A stretch of DNA of 54,149 bases from assembly GCA_902599665.1 (NCBI GenBank), contig CACKGK010000002.1, positions 81,184 to 135,332 of the forward strand. Reading direction: 5' to 3'. The notes below the pieces were generated by a model that was given only the letters and a program-made list of their open reading frames with translations, ran no database searches and was not told where the DNA came from. Shown here in pieces: positions 33,543-43,479 of the stretch; position 1 is the stretch's first letter; every line of letters begins with the position of its first letter. Both the position numbers and the translations under genes were made by a program. The DNA is from an uncultured Pelagibacteraceae bacterium (lineage in GTDB: Bacteria; Pseudomonadota; Alphaproteobacteria; Pelagibacterales; Pelagibacteraceae).

Positions 33543-34154
33543 ATGACTATTAAAATTCCAGAACAATTAAATACTCTTATCCCTATGGTAGTCGAACAAT
33601 CTAGTAGAGGAGAAAGGGCATATGACATTTATTCAAGATTACTTAAAGAGAGGATTGTATTTGTGGTTGGCCCCATAAATGATGCAGTTGCATCGTTAGT
33701 TACTGCGCAATTATTATTTTTAGAGTCTGAAGATCCTAAGAAAGAAATTTCATTATATATAAATAGTCCTGGTGGACTTGTAACAGCTGGACTTGGTATT
33801 TATGATACGATGCAATACATCAAGCCAGAAATCAGCACCTTATGTATTGGTCAAGCAGCAAGCATGGGTTCATTTTTACTAGCAGCAGGCGCCAAAGGAA
33901 AAAGATTTTCATTACCAAATTCCAGAATAATGGTTCATCAACCTTCAGCTGGTTTTCAAGGACAAGCAACAGATATTGAAATTCATGCTAATGAAGTTTT
34001 ATCTCTTAAGAAAAGATTAAATGAAATTTATTCAAAACATACTGGAAAATCTGTTGATGAAATAAAATCTGCATTAGAAAGAGACAATTTTATGACTCCT
34101 GACAATGCAAAAAGTTTTGGCCTTATAGATAAAGTAGTAGAAAAAAGAGAATAG
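33543..34154 (+). CDS. clpP: ATP-dependent Clp protease proteolytic subunit
   Basis: A 203-residue serine peptidase that forms the double-heptamer ClpP barrel. The catalytic Ser107 lies in [10 protein letters not shown] and His132 in MVHQPS; the Asp of the triad is expected about 50 residues later. [16 protein letters not shown] is the conserved handle region. It pairs with ClpX, encoded 88 bases downstream behind its own promoter. The spacing of 32 bases from tig suggests joint transcription. Length and motifs are standard. Confidence 0.96.
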   Translation: MTIKIPEQLNTLIPMVVEQSSRGERAYDIYSRLLKERIVFVVGPINDAVASLVTAQLLFLESEDPKKEISLYINSPGGLVTAGLGIYDTMQYIKPEISTLCIGQAASMGSFLLAAGAKGKRFSLPNSRIMVHQPSAGFQGQATDIEIHANEVLSLKKRLNEIYSKHTGKSVDEIKSALERDNFMTPDNAKSFGLIDKVVEKRE

Positions 34155-34195
34155 GTCACAAGATATAGTTTGTCCACAACCTCTACTTGATTAAT

Positions 34196-34224
34196 TTGTG
34201 TCATATGTATTAAAGTATTATAAT
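34196..34224 (+). promoter_or_regulatory. Promoter for clpX
   Basis: TTGTGT (34196-34201), 17-bp spacer, TATAAT (34219-34224): a sigma-70-type promoter with a perfect -10. The expected start of transcription is only about 12 nt before the clpX ATG, with no SD, so the mRNA has a very short leader. Confidence 0.65.
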
Positions 34225-34242
34225 TGATTCGAATAAAAATAT

Positions 34243-35502
34243 ATGAGCAACAATAAAAATATTCTTTACTGTTCTTTTTGTGGCAAGAGCCAACACGAAG
34301 TTAGAAAGCTAATTGCAGGACCTACTGTATTCATTTGCGATGAATGTGTTGAGCTTTGTATGGACATCATCAAAGAAGAAAGCAAAGATACCTTTGTTAA
34401 ACATCAAGATGGCTTACCTTTACCAAAAGAAATATGCAGTGTACTTGATGATTATGTAATTGGTCAATCTCATGCTAAAAAAGTTTTATCAGTTGCAGTT
34501 CATAACCATTACAAAAGACTAAACTATGAAAACAAATCAAGCAAAAACGTTGAACTATCAAAATCAAATATTCTTTTAGTCGGACCAACAGGTTGTGGAA
34601 AAACCTTACTCGCTCAAACTCTTGCCAGGATACTTGATGTCCCTTTTACAATGGCTGATGCAACAACTTTAACCGAAGCTGGTTATGTAGGTGAAGATGT
34701 TGAGAACATAATTTTAAAATTATTACAAGCGGCAGATTATAACGTTGAAAAAGCTCAAAGAGGAATAGTTTATATAGATGAAGTCGATAAGATTAGTAGA
34801 AAGTCAGAAAATCCATCCATTACAAGAGATGTATCTGGAGAAGGTGTTCAGCAGGCTTTATTAAAAATTATGGAGGGAACTGTAGCTAGCGTTCCACCGC
34901 AAGGAGGAAGAAAACATCCTCAGCAGGAATTTTTACAAGTAGATACAACTAATATTCTATTTATTTGTGGAGGTGCATTCGCAGGTTTGGATAAAATTAT
35001 ATCTCAAAGAGACAAAGGATCTTCAATTGGGTTTGGTGCTGAAGTAAAAACATTAGAGGATAAGAAAATTGGTGAGTGGATGAAAAACTTAGAGCCTGAA
35101 GATTTATTAAGATATGGGCTTATACCAGAATTTATAGGTCGTCTACCAATTACGGCAACTCTGGAAGATTTAGATGAGAAATCTTTAGTAAAAATTTTGC
35201 AAGAACCAAAAAACTCTTTGATTAAACAATATCAAGAACTATTTAGGTTAGAAGGTGTGAAATTAACATTTAAAGATCAAGCGGTTAAAGATATTGCTAA
35301 TAAGGCAATAAGCAAGAAAACTGGAGCTAGAGGACTAAGATCAATTTTAGAAAACTTATTACTTAAAACTATGTTTGACCTTCCAGGTCAAGAGAATATT
35401 GAGGAAGTCATCATTGATGCTGGAGCTATCAAAGGAACATCACAGCCAATAATTGTTCATACAAAGAACAAATCAAAAACAGAAAAGACTTCTGCGGCTT
35501 AA
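34243..35502 (+). CDS. clpX: ClpX ATPase and substrate-recognition subunit
   Basis: A 419-residue AAA+ unfoldase. The N-terminal zinc finger has Cys pairs in YCSFCGK and [10 protein letters not shown]. Walker A is GPTGCGKT, Walker B is VYIDEVDK, the pore loop is GYVGED, and the ClpP-docking IGF loop is in SSIGFGAEV. Sensor and arginine residues follow in [10 protein letters not shown]. It unfolds tagged proteins and feeds them to ClpP. The gene has its own likely promoter, a very short leader and no SD. Lon follows after 61 bases. Confidence 0.96.
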   Translation: MSNNKNILYCSFCGKSQHEVRKLIAGPTVFICDECVELCMDIIKEESKDTFVKHQDGLPLPKEICSVLDDYVIGQSHAKKVLSVAVHNHYKRLNYENKSSKNVELSKSNILLVGPTGCGKTLLAQTLARILDVPFTMADATTLTEAGYVGEDVENIILKLLQAADYNVEKAQRGIVYIDEVDKISRKSENPSITRDVSGEGVQQALLKIMEGTVASVPPQGGRKHPQQEFLQVDTTNILFICGGAFAGLDKIISQRDKGSSIGFGAEVKTLEDKKIGEWMKNLEPEDLLRYGLIPEFIGRLPITATLEDLDEKSLVKILQEPKNSLIKQYQELFRLEGVKLTFKDQAVKDIANKAISKKTGARGLRSILENLLLKTMFDLPGQENIEEVIIDAGAIKGTSQPIIVHTKNKSKTEKTSAA

Positions 35503-35563
35503 TAAGAGTTAATAAACAAAATTTTCCTATTGCATTATAAAATATAATATCCATATTTACACT

Positions 35564-37951
35564 ATGGAAGTTAAATTAATACAGCCTTTATTACCTTTAA
35601 GAGACATAGTGGTATTTCCAAGTATGGTAATTCCATTGTTTGTTGGAAGAGACAAGTCTATCACTGCATTAAACGAGGTAATGAAAAGTGATAAAAAAAT
35701 AATACTAGTTACACAAAAAAATTCAGAGGTTGATGATCCAAAAAAAAACGATGTATTTACGTATGGATGTGAGAGTAACATATTACAACTTTTAAAACTT
35801 CCAGATGGGACAGTTAAAGTTTTAGTTGAGGGAATCAAAAGAGTAAAAATTATTGATTTTAAGGATGATGAAAAATTTATTACTTGTACATATGAACATC
35901 AAAAAGATATTTTTAACAAAGATGAAGATCTTATACCTCTAGCGCTCACAGCTGTAAGAAGATTAGAAAAATTAACTTCAGTTAATAAAAAAATTTCATC
36001 AGAAACTATAAGCAATATCAAACAATTAAAAGATCCATCTAAAATAGTAGATAATATAGTTTCGAACCTAAATGCGTCGATATCTGAAAAACAACAAATA
36101 TTCGAAACATTAGATGTCAAGAAAAGACTAAATGCAGCTATTAAGATGATGGAAAGCGAAACAAGCATTATTGGAGTAGAAAAAAGAATCAGAGGAAGAG
36201 TCAAAACTCAAATGGAAAAGACTCAAAGAGAGTATTATTTAAATGAACAACTAAAGGCTATTCAAAAAGAATTAGGCGAAATTGAAGATGGAAAAGATGA
36301 AACAACAAATTTAAAAAAATCAATTCAAAAAGCTAAAATGCCAAAAGAAGTTGAAAAGAAATGTATGTCTGAGCTCAAGAAATTAAAAAATATGAGTCCT
36401 ATGTCAGCTGAGGCAACAGTTGTTAGAAATTATTTGGATTGGATGATAGATCTACCGTGGTTCAAAAAAAATGATGTAGATATTGATTTAAATAAAGGTT
36501 TGAAAATTTTAGATGAAGACCATTTTGGTCTAGAAAAAGTAAAAGAAAGAATAATTGAATTCCTTGCTGTCCAAAAAAGAATGGAAAAAATTAAGGGCCC
36601 AATTCTATGTTTAGTCGGACCCCCTGGAGTTGGAAAAACATCATTGGGTAAATCTATAGCTAAAGCTACAAATAGACAGTTTATTAGAATGTCATTAGGT
36701 GGAGTTAGAGACGAGGCTGAAATAAGAGGTCATAGAAGAACTTACATTGGATCATTGCCTGGAAAAATTATTCAAATGATGAAGAAGGCTGGTACAAAAA
36801 ATCCATTATTTTTATTAGATGAAGTTGATAAGATCGGAAACGATTATAGAGGAGATCCTTCATCAGCTTTATTAGAAGCGTTAGATCCTGAGCAAAATAC
36901 AGCGTTTAATGATCATTACTTAGAAGTTGATTATGACCTATCAGATGTAATGTTTGTAACAACTGCAAACACTCTAAATATTTTACCACCACTTCTTGAT
37001 AGGATGGAAGTAATAAGAATTCCTGGCTATACAGAAGATGAGAAAATAAACATAGCCAATAAATACCTATTACCTAAACAAGTGAAAGAAAATGGTGTCA
37101 AAGAAGGTGAGCTAAACCTTGAAGATGGAACAATAAAAGAGATAATTAGAAGTTACACAAGAGAATCTGGTGTTAGAAATTTAGAAAGAGAAATTTCTAA
37201 GGTAACAAGGAAGGTAGTTAAGAAAGTAGTCAGTGGTGAAGTTGAAAAGGTAGACGTAAACGAAAAAAATGTTCCAGACTTTTTAGGAGTTAAAAAATTT
37301 AAATATGGAGAAGTAGAGGATAAAAATAAAACTGGAATTGTTATAGGATTAGCATGGACTGAAGTTGGAGGTGAAATTCTTAAAATTGAAACTGTCAATA
37401 TGCCAGGAAAGGGAAGAATGCAAATAACAGGAAAACTTGGTGACGTGATGCAGGAATCAGTTAAAGCCGCAAAATCATATGTAAGATCAAAAAGTTTAGA
37501 ATATGGAATAATCCCTCCTTTTTTTGAAAAAAAAGATTTTCATATTCATGTTCCAGAGGGAGCAACACCTAAAGATGGACCTTCAGCTGGCATAGCGATG
37601 GTAACATCTATAGTATCTTCAATTACAAACATTCCTGTAAATAGGGAGATAGCTATGACTGGTGAAGTAACAATTACAGGTCAAGTTTTACAAATTGGGG
37701 GATTAAAAGAAAAATTGTTAGCTGCTCATAGAGCAGGTGTTAAAAAAGTATTAATACCCAAAGAAAACGAAAAAGATTTAGTTGATATACCCAAGAAAGT
37801 TAGGGAGGATATCAAAATCATACCAGTTGAAACTGCTGATGAAGTGTTAAAAATTGCGCTTACAAAAGAACTTAAACCTATAGAATGGACAGAAGTGGAT
37901 AAAATTTCAGAGAGCAAAAAAGACGATAAATCTCAAGCTAGCATTCAATAA
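35564..37951 (+). CDS. lon: ATP-dependent protease Lon
   Basis: A 795-residue LonA-type protease. The N-terminal substrate-binding domain (about 1-200) is followed by a coiled-coil linker (EYYLNEQLKAIQKELGE), Walker A GPPGVGKTSLGKS, Walker B LFLLDEVDKIG, and the protease domain with catalytic Ser674 in KDGPSAGIAMV and Lys715 in GGLKEKLLAAHRAG. It degrades misfolded and regulatory proteins. A TATAAT at 35543-35548 suggests a private promoter, but the -35 is weak. There is no SD. A short TTAAACTAGTTTAA palindrome follows the stop, before the convergent acyltransferase. Confidence 0.96.
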   Translation: MEVKLIQPLLPLRDIVVFPSMVIPLFVGRDKSITALNEVMKSDKKIILVTQKNSEVDDPKKNDVFTYGCESNILQLLKLPDGTVKVLVEGIKRVKIIDFKDDEKFITCTYEHQKDIFNKDEDLIPLALTAVRRLEKLTSVNKKISSETISNIKQLKDPSKIVDNIVSNLNASISEKQQIFETLDVKKRLNAAIKMMESETSIIGVEKRIRGRVKTQMEKTQREYYLNEQLKAIQKELGEIEDGKDETTNLKKSIQKAKMPKEVEKKCMSELKKLKNMSPMSAEATVVRNYLDWMIDLPWFKKNDVDIDLNKGLKILDEDHFGLEKVKERIIEFLAVQKRMEKIKGPILCLVGPPGVGKTSLGKSIAKATNRQFIRMSLGGVRDEAEIRGHRRTYIGSLPGKIIQMMKKAGTKNPLFLLDEVDKIGNDYRGDPSSALLEALDPEQNTAFNDHYLEVDYDLSDVMFVTTANTLNILPPLLDRMEVIRIPGYTEDEKINIANKYLLPKQVKENGVKEGELNLEDGTIKEIIRSYTRESGVRNLEREISKVTRKVVKKVVSGEVEKVDVNEKNVPDFLGVKKFKYGEVEDKNKTGIVIGLAWTEVGGEILKIETVNMPGKGRMQITGKLGDVMQESVKAAKSYVRSKSLEYGIIPPFFEKKDFHIHVPEGATPKDGPSAGIAMVTSIVSSITNIPVNREIAMTGEVTITGQVLQIGGLKEKLLAAHRAGVKKVLIPKENEKDLVDIPKKVREDIKIIPVETADEVLKIALTKELKPIEWTEVDKISESKKDDKSQASIQ

Positions 37952-37973
37952 ATATTAAACTAGTTTAAAAAAA

Positions 37974-39872
37974 TTAATCTAATTTAAACCATTTATTTTT
38001 GAAAATCATTTCACCCAAGTATCTTGCACCTCTTAAAGTATGATGATCTGAATCCCAATTTATTTTTTCATCTTTGTTAGTGAGCACTAAGCATCTTTTA
38101 TTTTTTTCATTGCATTGATAATTTGATTTATCTAACAATAAAAGATTAAATTTTCTAGAGATTTTTTTTAGTTCATTATTAAAATGAAAATACGTTTCAT
38201 TATTTTTCAAAAAATTATAATATTTTTTTTCTAGCTCAACTAATTCTAAGTTGTTTGGTTTTCTATTATTTTCTAGTAAAAAAAAATCTAAATCTGTAAA
38301 TCTTGAACCATAAAGGGAGTAGATAGGATTATTTGTAGTTAAAATAATTTTTTTATTTGTACGATCATTTATTAATTTAATTGCTTTTTTGACAATTTTT
38401 AGTTCTTCATAATCATAATTATAAGAAAACAATATGTATTCTGCATCATCTATTAGTAACCGATCAGAAGGTCTAATCATTTCATCCTCAAAATATTTTA
38501 TCAATAAATTTGCCCTTCCGAGTACGTTAAATTCGTATTCATTAAAAAGATCATTATTTGTCTGAAAAACCATTGCAAAATTGTCTGCATGTGAATCTCC
38601 TATAATTAAAATATTTTTTTTTAATTTTTTTGTACTATTTTTGACGTTGTATTTATAAATAGTCTTTTTCCAATTTGATATTTCATCTAAATAAAATTCT
38701 CTATCTATATTGATTCCATCAATTACTGCTCTTTTTGGATAGCCATTTTTATATATAATAATAACATTAATTGTAATTAGAATCAGAATAATTGAAAATA
38801 AGATATTAAAAATTTTCTTAAATGAAAAATTTTTATCTCTAAACTTTCTTTCAATAAAAAAATAACTAAGCAAAGAACAAATGAACAATATGAATACTAA
38901 AATTATTTGAAAAAAAATAGAACCTGAGGCAAATGCATATCTGTAAAACGCAAAAATTGGATAATGCCAAAGATATAATGAATATGATATTAGTCCAATT
39001 CCAACAAATAATTTTGAAGAAAGTAATTTAGTAGTTATCTCGTTTTTTGAAGAAAACCAAATAACAAAACAAACACCTACAACAGGAACTAATGTTATAT
39101 AAGATGGGTGTAATGTATTATTACTATAAAATAGTAAAGAATATATGATTAAAATAATACCAATACTTGGCATTATCAAATTCATTTTTTTATTTAAACT
39201 TCTGTGATTATTTTTAATTTCAAAATAAGCAAGCATAGAACCAGATAGTAGCTCCCATATTCTGAATTGCAAAAAATAGAAAACTATTGATGAATTTGTC
39301 TCAACAGTTCGACTTGCAAACATTATACTTATAATTATAGCTAATATAAAAATATATATATAAACTTCTTTAAAATACTTAAATGCTATAAATAGAATAG
39401 CTGGAAATAAAATATAAAATTGTTCTTCAACTGATAGTGACCAAGTGTGTAATAATGGTAAAAATAAACCACCCTGGGCTCCATATTCTTGTCCTGAGTA
39501 ATGAAAATAAATATTAGATGTAAAACCAATTGAATAAAGAAGTGATTTAGAAAAATCAACCAAACTACTTGGGAGCAAGTATATCCATGCAAATGGAATG
39601 CACACCATCATCATGAATAATAAAGCTGGCAATATTCTTCTTATTCTTCTTTCATAAAAATATAAAAAAGAAATTTTTTTTTTTGTTTTCAATTCTTTTA
39701 GTAAAATTAAAGTTATTAAATAGCCTGAAATTACAAAAAAAATATCAACACCAATATAACCTCCAGAAAACAATCTATAATTAAGTACATCAATTTGTGC
39801 ATGGTAAATAATTACTGCGCTAACTGCTATTGCTCTTAAACCATCAATTTCTGGACGATAATTGTGCTTCAT
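37974..39872 (-). CDS. Membrane O-acyltransferase with C-terminal SGNH domain (OafA-like)
   Basis: A 632-residue two-domain protein. The N-terminal acyltransferase_3 domain (about 1-345, roughly ten helices) starts YRPEIDGLRAIAV and includes FVISGYLI and WSLSVEEQFYILFP, with the catalytic His near AVIIYHA. After a linking helix, the soluble SGNH domain (about 400-630) has the nucleophile Ser in IIGDSHADN and the Asp-His pair in SDHHTLRGA. Such proteins O-acetylate lipopolysaccharide or other envelope glycans. It sits between lon and tRNA-Val on the opposite strand, interrupting an otherwise housekeeping stretch. Confidence 0.88.
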   Translation of the reverse strand: MKHNYRPEIDGLRAIAVSAVIIYHAQIDVLNYRLFSGGYIGVDIFFVISGYLITLILLKELKTKKKISFLYFYERRIRRILPALLFMMMVCIPFAWIYLLPSSLVDFSKSLLYSIGFTSNIYFHYSGQEYGAQGGLFLPLLHTWSLSVEEQFYILFPAILFIAFKYFKEVYIYIFILAIIISIMFASRTVETNSSIVFYFLQFRIWELLSGSMLAYFEIKNNHRSLNKKMNLIMPSIGIILIIYSLLFYSNNTLHPSYITLVPVVGVCFVIWFSSKNEITTKLLSSKLFVGIGLISYSLYLWHYPIFAFYRYAFASGSIFFQIILVFILFICSLLSYFFIERKFRDKNFSFKKIFNILFSIILILITINVIIIYKNGYPKRAVIDGINIDREFYLDEISNWKKTIYKYNVKNSTKKLKKNILIIGDSHADNFAMVFQTNNDLFNEYEFNVLGRANLLIKYFEDEMIRPSDRLLIDDAEYILFSYNYDYEELKIVKKAIKLINDRTNKKIILTTNNPIYSLYGSRFTDLDFFLLENNRKPNNLELVELEKKYYNFLKNNETYFHFNNELKKISRKFNLLLLDKSNYQCNEKNKRCLVLTNKDEKINWDSDHHTLRGARYLGEMIFKNKWFKLD

Positions 39873-39923
39873 TATAATTAAACTACCATTTTATAGTTTA
39901 ATTTTATATTTTTCTAATTGATC

Positions 39924-39951
39924 TTGACCTTATTGTACTAAAAGATATAAA
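39924..39951 (+). promoter_or_regulatory. Promoter for the tRNA-Val/tRNA-Asp pair
   Basis: TTGACC (39924-39929), 16-bp spacer, TATAAA (39946-39951). It ends 20 bases before tRNA-Val and is on the correct strand. A strong near-consensus promoter is expected for tRNA genes. Confidence 0.7.
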
Positions 39952-39971
39952 ACACTTTGTTTTTTTGATTA

Positions 39972-40047
39972 GGGTGGTTAGCTCAGTTGGTAGAGCATCT
40001 CGTTTACACCGAGGGGGTCAAAGGTTCGAGTCCTTTACTACCCACCA
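39972..40047 (+). tRNA. tRNA-Val (anticodon UAC)
   Basis: A 76-nt tRNA including encoded CCA. The acceptor GGGTGGT pairs with ACTACCC, the D-arm is GCTCAGTTGGTAGAGC, the anticodon stem is TCTCG/CGAGG with loop TTTACAC and anticodon TAC at 40005-40007, and the T-arm has GGTTCGAGTCC. It reads GUN valine codons. It shares a transcript with tRNA-Asp, which starts 10 bases downstream. Confidence 0.96.
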
Positions 40048-40057
40048 TTACACCTGT

Positions 40058-40134
40058 GGGGGTGTAGCTCAGTTGGTTAGAGCACCTGCCTGTCACGCAG
40101 GGGGCCGAGGGTTCGAGTCCCTTCACTCCCGCCA
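40058..40134 (+). tRNA. tRNA-Asp (anticodon GUC)
   Basis: A 77-nt tRNA including encoded CCA. The acceptor GGGGGTG pairs with CACTCCC, the D-arm is GCTCAGTTGGTTAGAGC, the anticodon stem is CCTGC/GCAGG with loop CTGTCAC and anticodon GTC at 40092-40094, the T-arm has GGTTCGAGTCC, and the discriminator is G as required for aspartate tRNA. Six Ts follow the CCA and may help termination. Confidence 0.96.
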
Positions 40135-40184
40135 TTTTTTGAGTAAAACTAGGCATAAAAATGTGACATATCTTCACTTTTAGT

Positions 40185-40193
40185 TGATATAAT
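40185..40193 (+). promoter_or_regulatory. Extended -10 promoter of the nuo operon
   Basis: TGATATAAT combines a TG extension with a perfect TATAAT (40188-40193), 21 bases before the nuoA ATG. The -35 position (GACATA, 17 bp upstream) is poor, which an extended -10 can compensate. It is the only convincing promoter between tRNA-Asp and nuoA. Confidence 0.6.
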
Positions 40194-40213
40194 AGTTGTT
40201 ACATAGGAATCAA

Positions 40214-40582
40214 ATGCTTGCGGAATTTTTAAAAGATTATTTACCGATAATATTATTTTTAATCATAGCTTTAGGCTTAAGTCTTGCTTTTGTTGCAATT
40301 AATTATATTGCTGCTCCAAACAAACCTGATCCCGAGAAGCTTTCAGCTTATGAGTGTGGCTTTGAACCTTTCAACGACTCTAGAATGGAATTTGACGTTA
40401 GATTTTATTTGGTTGCTATATTGTTTATAATATTTGATCTTGAAATAGCATTTTTATTCCCATGGGCAATTTCACTTGGAGAAATCGGTTTATATGGTTT
40501 CAGCTCCATGATGTTATTTTTATTTATTTTAACTGTAGGATTTATTTATGAGTGGAAAAAAGGAGCTTTAGATTGGGAATAG
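40214..40582 (+). CDS. nuoA: NADH-quinone oxidoreductase subunit A
   Basis: A 122-residue membrane subunit of respiratory complex I with three helices. The conserved loop [31 protein letters not shown] (in two parts, about 40-70) lies near the quinone channel. The ATG at 40214 is preferred over an upstream TTG because AGGA precedes it at a suitable distance and the length fits. It starts the 14-gene nuoA-N operon. Two bases separate it from nuoB. Confidence 0.95.
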   Translation: MLAEFLKDYLPIILFLIIALGLSLAFVAINYIAAPNKPDPEKLSAYECGFEPFNDSRMEFDVRFYLVAILFIIFDLEIAFLFPWAISLGEIGLYGFSSMMLFLFILTVGFIYEWKKGALDWE

Positions 40583-40583
40583 A

Positions 40584-41105
40584 ATGAGTTTAGAAGATAG
40601 AAAAAAAGATATTCCTGAGGAGTTTAAACAGTTGGCTCAAGACTTTAGTGATAACGGTTTTATAACAACATCATTAGATAACCTTGTTAATTGGGCAAGA
40701 ACTGGTTCATTACATTGGATGACATTTGGACTAGCATGTTGTGCTGTTGAAATGATGCAGACATCTATGCCAAGGTATGATCTTGAAAGATTCGGTGCGG
40801 CACCAAGAGCATCACCTCGTCAATCAGATGTAATGATAGTTGCAGGTACTTTAACAAATAAAATGGCTCCTGCATTAAGAAAAGTTTATGACCAGATGCC
40901 AGAACCTAGATATGTTATATCAATGGGAAGTTGTGCAAATGGTGGGGGGTATTATCATTATTCATATTCAGTAGTTAGAGGATGCGATCGTGTAGTACCA
41001 GTTGATGTGTATGTTCCTGGATGCCCACCATCAGCTGAAGCATTACTATATGGGATTTTACAATTACAGAAAAAAATTAGAAATAAAGGTTCTTTAGAAA
41101 GATAA
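40584..41105 (+). CDS. nuoB: NADH-quinone oxidoreductase subunit B
   Basis: A 173-residue peripheral subunit carrying the terminal 4Fe-4S cluster N2, which passes electrons to quinone. The adjacent cysteines in [10 protein letters not shown], one in SMGSCANGG and one in [10 protein letters not shown] are the four ligands. The [10 protein letters not shown] region contains the conserved arginines near the quinone pocket. Length and order are standard for alphaproteobacteria. Confidence 0.96.
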   Translation: MSLEDRKKDIPEEFKQLAQDFSDNGFITTSLDNLVNWARTGSLHWMTFGLACCAVEMMQTSMPRYDLERFGAAPRASPRQSDVMIVAGTLTNKMAPALRKVYDQMPEPRYVISMGSCANGGGYYHYSYSVVRGCDRVVPVDVYVPGCPPSAEALLYGILQLQKKIRNKGSLER

Positions 41106-41109
41106 AAAA

Positions 41110-41706
41110 ATGAAAAATCTTGAGGACTTTGAAAAGTTTATAAACTCTGAATTAACTTCTAAAATAAATAATTCATTTATAAAACATGATAATATTTATC
41201 TAAACATTGATCATGACGAATTGATTGATGTTATTTCTTTTTTGAAGACTAATAAGGAGACTAAATTTAGGCAATTAATTGAAATTACAGCTGTAGATTA
41301 TCCTGAGAATGAATATAGATTTAAGATGGTGTATCTTCTTTTAAGCCATGAATATAATAAAAGAGTTATTATTGATTATTCAATAAAAGAAAATGATATT
41401 ATCTCATCAATTACTTCATTATTTCCCTCAGCAAATTGGATGGAGCGAGAGGTATTTGATATGTATGGTTTAAACTTTAAAAATCATCCTGATTTAAGGA
41501 GAATTTTAACTGACTATGGTTTTGAAGGCTATCCTTTAAGAAAAGATTTTCCTCTAACTGGACATAATGAGGTTCGTTATAGTGAGGAAGAAAAAAAAGT
41601 GATTTATGAACCTGTAAAATTAGAGCAAAATTATAGAAATTTTGATTATGAAAGTCCTTGGGAAGGAACAAAATACATAAAAGAAATTAAAAAAAGTGAT
41701 GGCTAA
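41110..41706 (+). CDS. nuoC: NADH-quinone oxidoreductase subunit C
   Basis: A 198-residue 30-kDa-type subunit of the complex I connecting arm. The signature [40 protein letters not shown] is present in full (about residues 114-152, quoted here only to identify it by its start [11 protein letters not shown]). It is separate from NuoD, unlike the fused NuoCD of enterobacteria. Its stop overlaps the nuoD start by 8 bases. It ends in a divergent polar tail. Confidence 0.94.
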   Translation: MKNLEDFEKFINSELTSKINNSFIKHDNIYLNIDHDELIDVISFLKTNKETKFRQLIEITAVDYPENEYRFKMVYLLLSHEYNKRVIIDYSIKENDIISSITSLFPSANWMEREVFDMYGLNFKNHPDLRRILTDYGFEGYPLRKDFPLTGHNEVRYSEEEKKVIYEPVKLEQNYRNFDYESPWEGTKYIKEIKKSDG

Positions 41707-42874
41707 AGAAAAAAAAACATTAAACTTAAACTTTGGACCACAACACCCAGCAGCTCATGGAGTCTTAAGATTAATACTGCAATTAGATGGAGAAGTTGTT
41801 GAAAAAGCTGATCCACATATAGGTTTATTGCACAGAGGAACTGAAAAATTAATTGAAAATAAAACTTACACTCAAGCTGTTCCATATTTTGATCGTCTTG
41901 ATTATGTTGCACCAATGAACCAAGAGCATGCATTCGCATTAGCTATAGAAAAAATTCTTAAAATTGAAGTTCCTGCTCGAGCTAAATATATAAGAGTAAT
42001 TTTCTGTGAAATTGGGCGAATATTAAGTCACATATTAAATGTAACTACTCAAGCAATGGATGTTGGGGCATTAACACCAACATTGTGGGGATTTGAGGAA
42101 AGGGAAAAATTAATGGGATTTTATGAGAGAGTTTCTGGATCTAGGTTGCATGCAAATTATTTTAGAGCTGGTGGAGTGCATAAAGATCTCCCTTCAGGGC
42201 TTGATAATGATATTGATGAATTTTGTGATAAATTTCCAAAAATCATTGACGATTTAGAAACTTTACTTACTGACAATAGAATATTTAAACAGAGAAATGT
42301 AGATATAGGAATAGTATCAAAGCAAGATGCTCTAGATTATTCATTCTCTGGAGTAATGTTAAGAGGTTCAGGAGTGGCTTGGGATTTAAGAAGAAGTCAA
42401 CCTTATGATTGTTATAATGATTTACAATTTAAAATTCCTGTTGGAAAAAATGGAGATTGTTATGATAGATACCTTTGCAGAATTGAAGAAATGAGAGAAA
42501 GTGTAAAAATCATTAAACAATGTTTACAGAATTTACCAAAAGGCCCAATTAAGACGAATGATGGAAAAATTTCTCCACCACCTAAGAAAGAGATTAAAGA
42601 GTCTATGGAAGCTTTAATACATCATTTTAAATTATTCACAGAGGGATATAGAGTTGAAAAAGATGAAATATATATGGCTGTAGAGGCACCAAAAGGTGAA
42701 TTTGGAGTTTATTTAATCTCAGATGGGTCAAGCAAACCTTACAAATGTAAAATTAGAGCTCCTGGATTTACACATCTTCAAGCAATGGATTACTTAATAA
42801 AAGGTCATATGCTAGCTGATGTACCTGCTGTTTTAGGATCAATGGATATTGTTTTTGGTGAGGTTGATAGATGA
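41699..42874 (+). CDS. nuoD: NADH-quinone oxidoreductase subunit D
   Basis: A 391-residue 49-kDa-type subunit that forms the quinone-reaction chamber with Nuo[12 protein letters not shown] (about 10-20) and the C-terminal [13 protein letters not shown] are family hallmarks, and [11 protein letters not shown] is also present. The ATG at 41699 is used; the GTG three bases earlier is less likely. The stop codon TGA overlaps the nuoE ATG (ATGA). Confidence 0.95.
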   Translation: MAKEKKTLNLNFGPQHPAAHGVLRLILQLDGEVVEKADPHIGLLHRGTEKLIENKTYTQAVPYFDRLDYVAPMNQEHAFALAIEKILKIEVPARAKYIRVIFCEIGRILSHILNVTTQAMDVGALTPTLWGFEEREKLMGFYERVSGSRLHANYFRAGGVHKDLPSGLDNDIDEFCDKFPKIIDDLETLLTDNRIFKQRNVDIGIVSKQDALDYSFSGVMLRGSGVAWDLRRSQPYDCYNDLQFKIPVGKNGDCYDRYLCRIEEMRESVKIIKQCLQNLPKGPIKTNDGKISPPPKKEIKESMEALIHHFKLFTEGYRVEKDEIYMAVEAPKGEFGVYLISDGSSKPYKCKIRAPGFTHLQAMDYLIKGHMLADVPAVLGSMDIVFGEVDR

Positions 42875-43479
42875 GTGTAAAAAAAATTCACAAAGACCAA
42901 CCTGAGACTTTTGAGTTTAATGAAAAAAGTATGGAAGCTGCAAATAAAATAGTTTCAAATTATCCAGATGGAAGACAGCAAAGTGCAGTAATGGCTTTAT
43001 TGTATATCGCTCAAAGACAACATGATAATTGGATACCATTGAAAGCAATGAAATACATAGCTAAGTTTTTAGACATGCCATACATAAAAGTTTATGAAGT
43101 AGCAACTTTTTATTCAATGTATAATTTATCTCCTGTAGGTAAATATTTTTTTCAAGTTTGTACAACAACACCCTGTATGCTTCGAGGTGCTTATGATCTA
43201 GTTAAAGTTTGTAAAAAAAAGATATCTGAAAAAGAAAATGAATTATCTGAAGATGGAAAAATTTCTTGGATGGAAGTAGAGTGCCTTGGTGCATGTGTTA
43301 ATGCTCCAATGATGCAAGTTAATGAAGATTATTATGAAGATTTAAATGATAAAAAACTTGAAGAAATAATTGATACAATATATCAAAACAAAATTCCTAA
43401 ACCAGGATCTTATACAGGACGAATTAATGCAGAACCAGTTGATAATCGTAAAACTTTATTAGGAAACAAAAATGCTTAA
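42871..43479 (+). CDS. nuoE: NADH-quinone oxidoreductase subunit E
   Basis: A 202-residue thioredoxin-like subunit holding the 2Fe-2S cluster N1a. Two cysteines lie in [11 protein letters not shown] and two in [14 protein letters not shown]. The N-terminal helical part includes [13 protein letters not shown] and [13 protein letters not shown]-terminal extension of about 30 residues (PKPGSYTGR onward) is common in alphaproteobacteria. Overlaps nuoF by 8 bases. Confidence 0.95.
   Translation: MSVKKIHKDQPETFEFNEKSMEAANKIVSNYPDGRQQSAVMALLYIAQRQHDNWIPLKAMKYIAKFLDMPYIKVYEVATFYSMYNLSPVGKYFFQVCTTTPCMLRGAYDLVKVCKKKISEKENELSEDGKISWMEVECLGACVNAPMMQVNEDYYEDLNDKKLEEIIDTIYQNKIPKPGSYTGRINAEPVDNRKTLLGNKNA

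Noticed and set aside
37952..37973. TTAAACTAGTTTAA palindrome after lon as a terminator
   Set aside because: The stem is all weak pairs apart from one C-G type pair and the perfect palindrome leaves no loop; it is too weak to call.
40000..40183. ORF spanning the two tRNA genes
   Set aside because: Both tRNAs fold completely with correct anticodons and CCA ends; the peptide is a chance reading of tRNA sequence.
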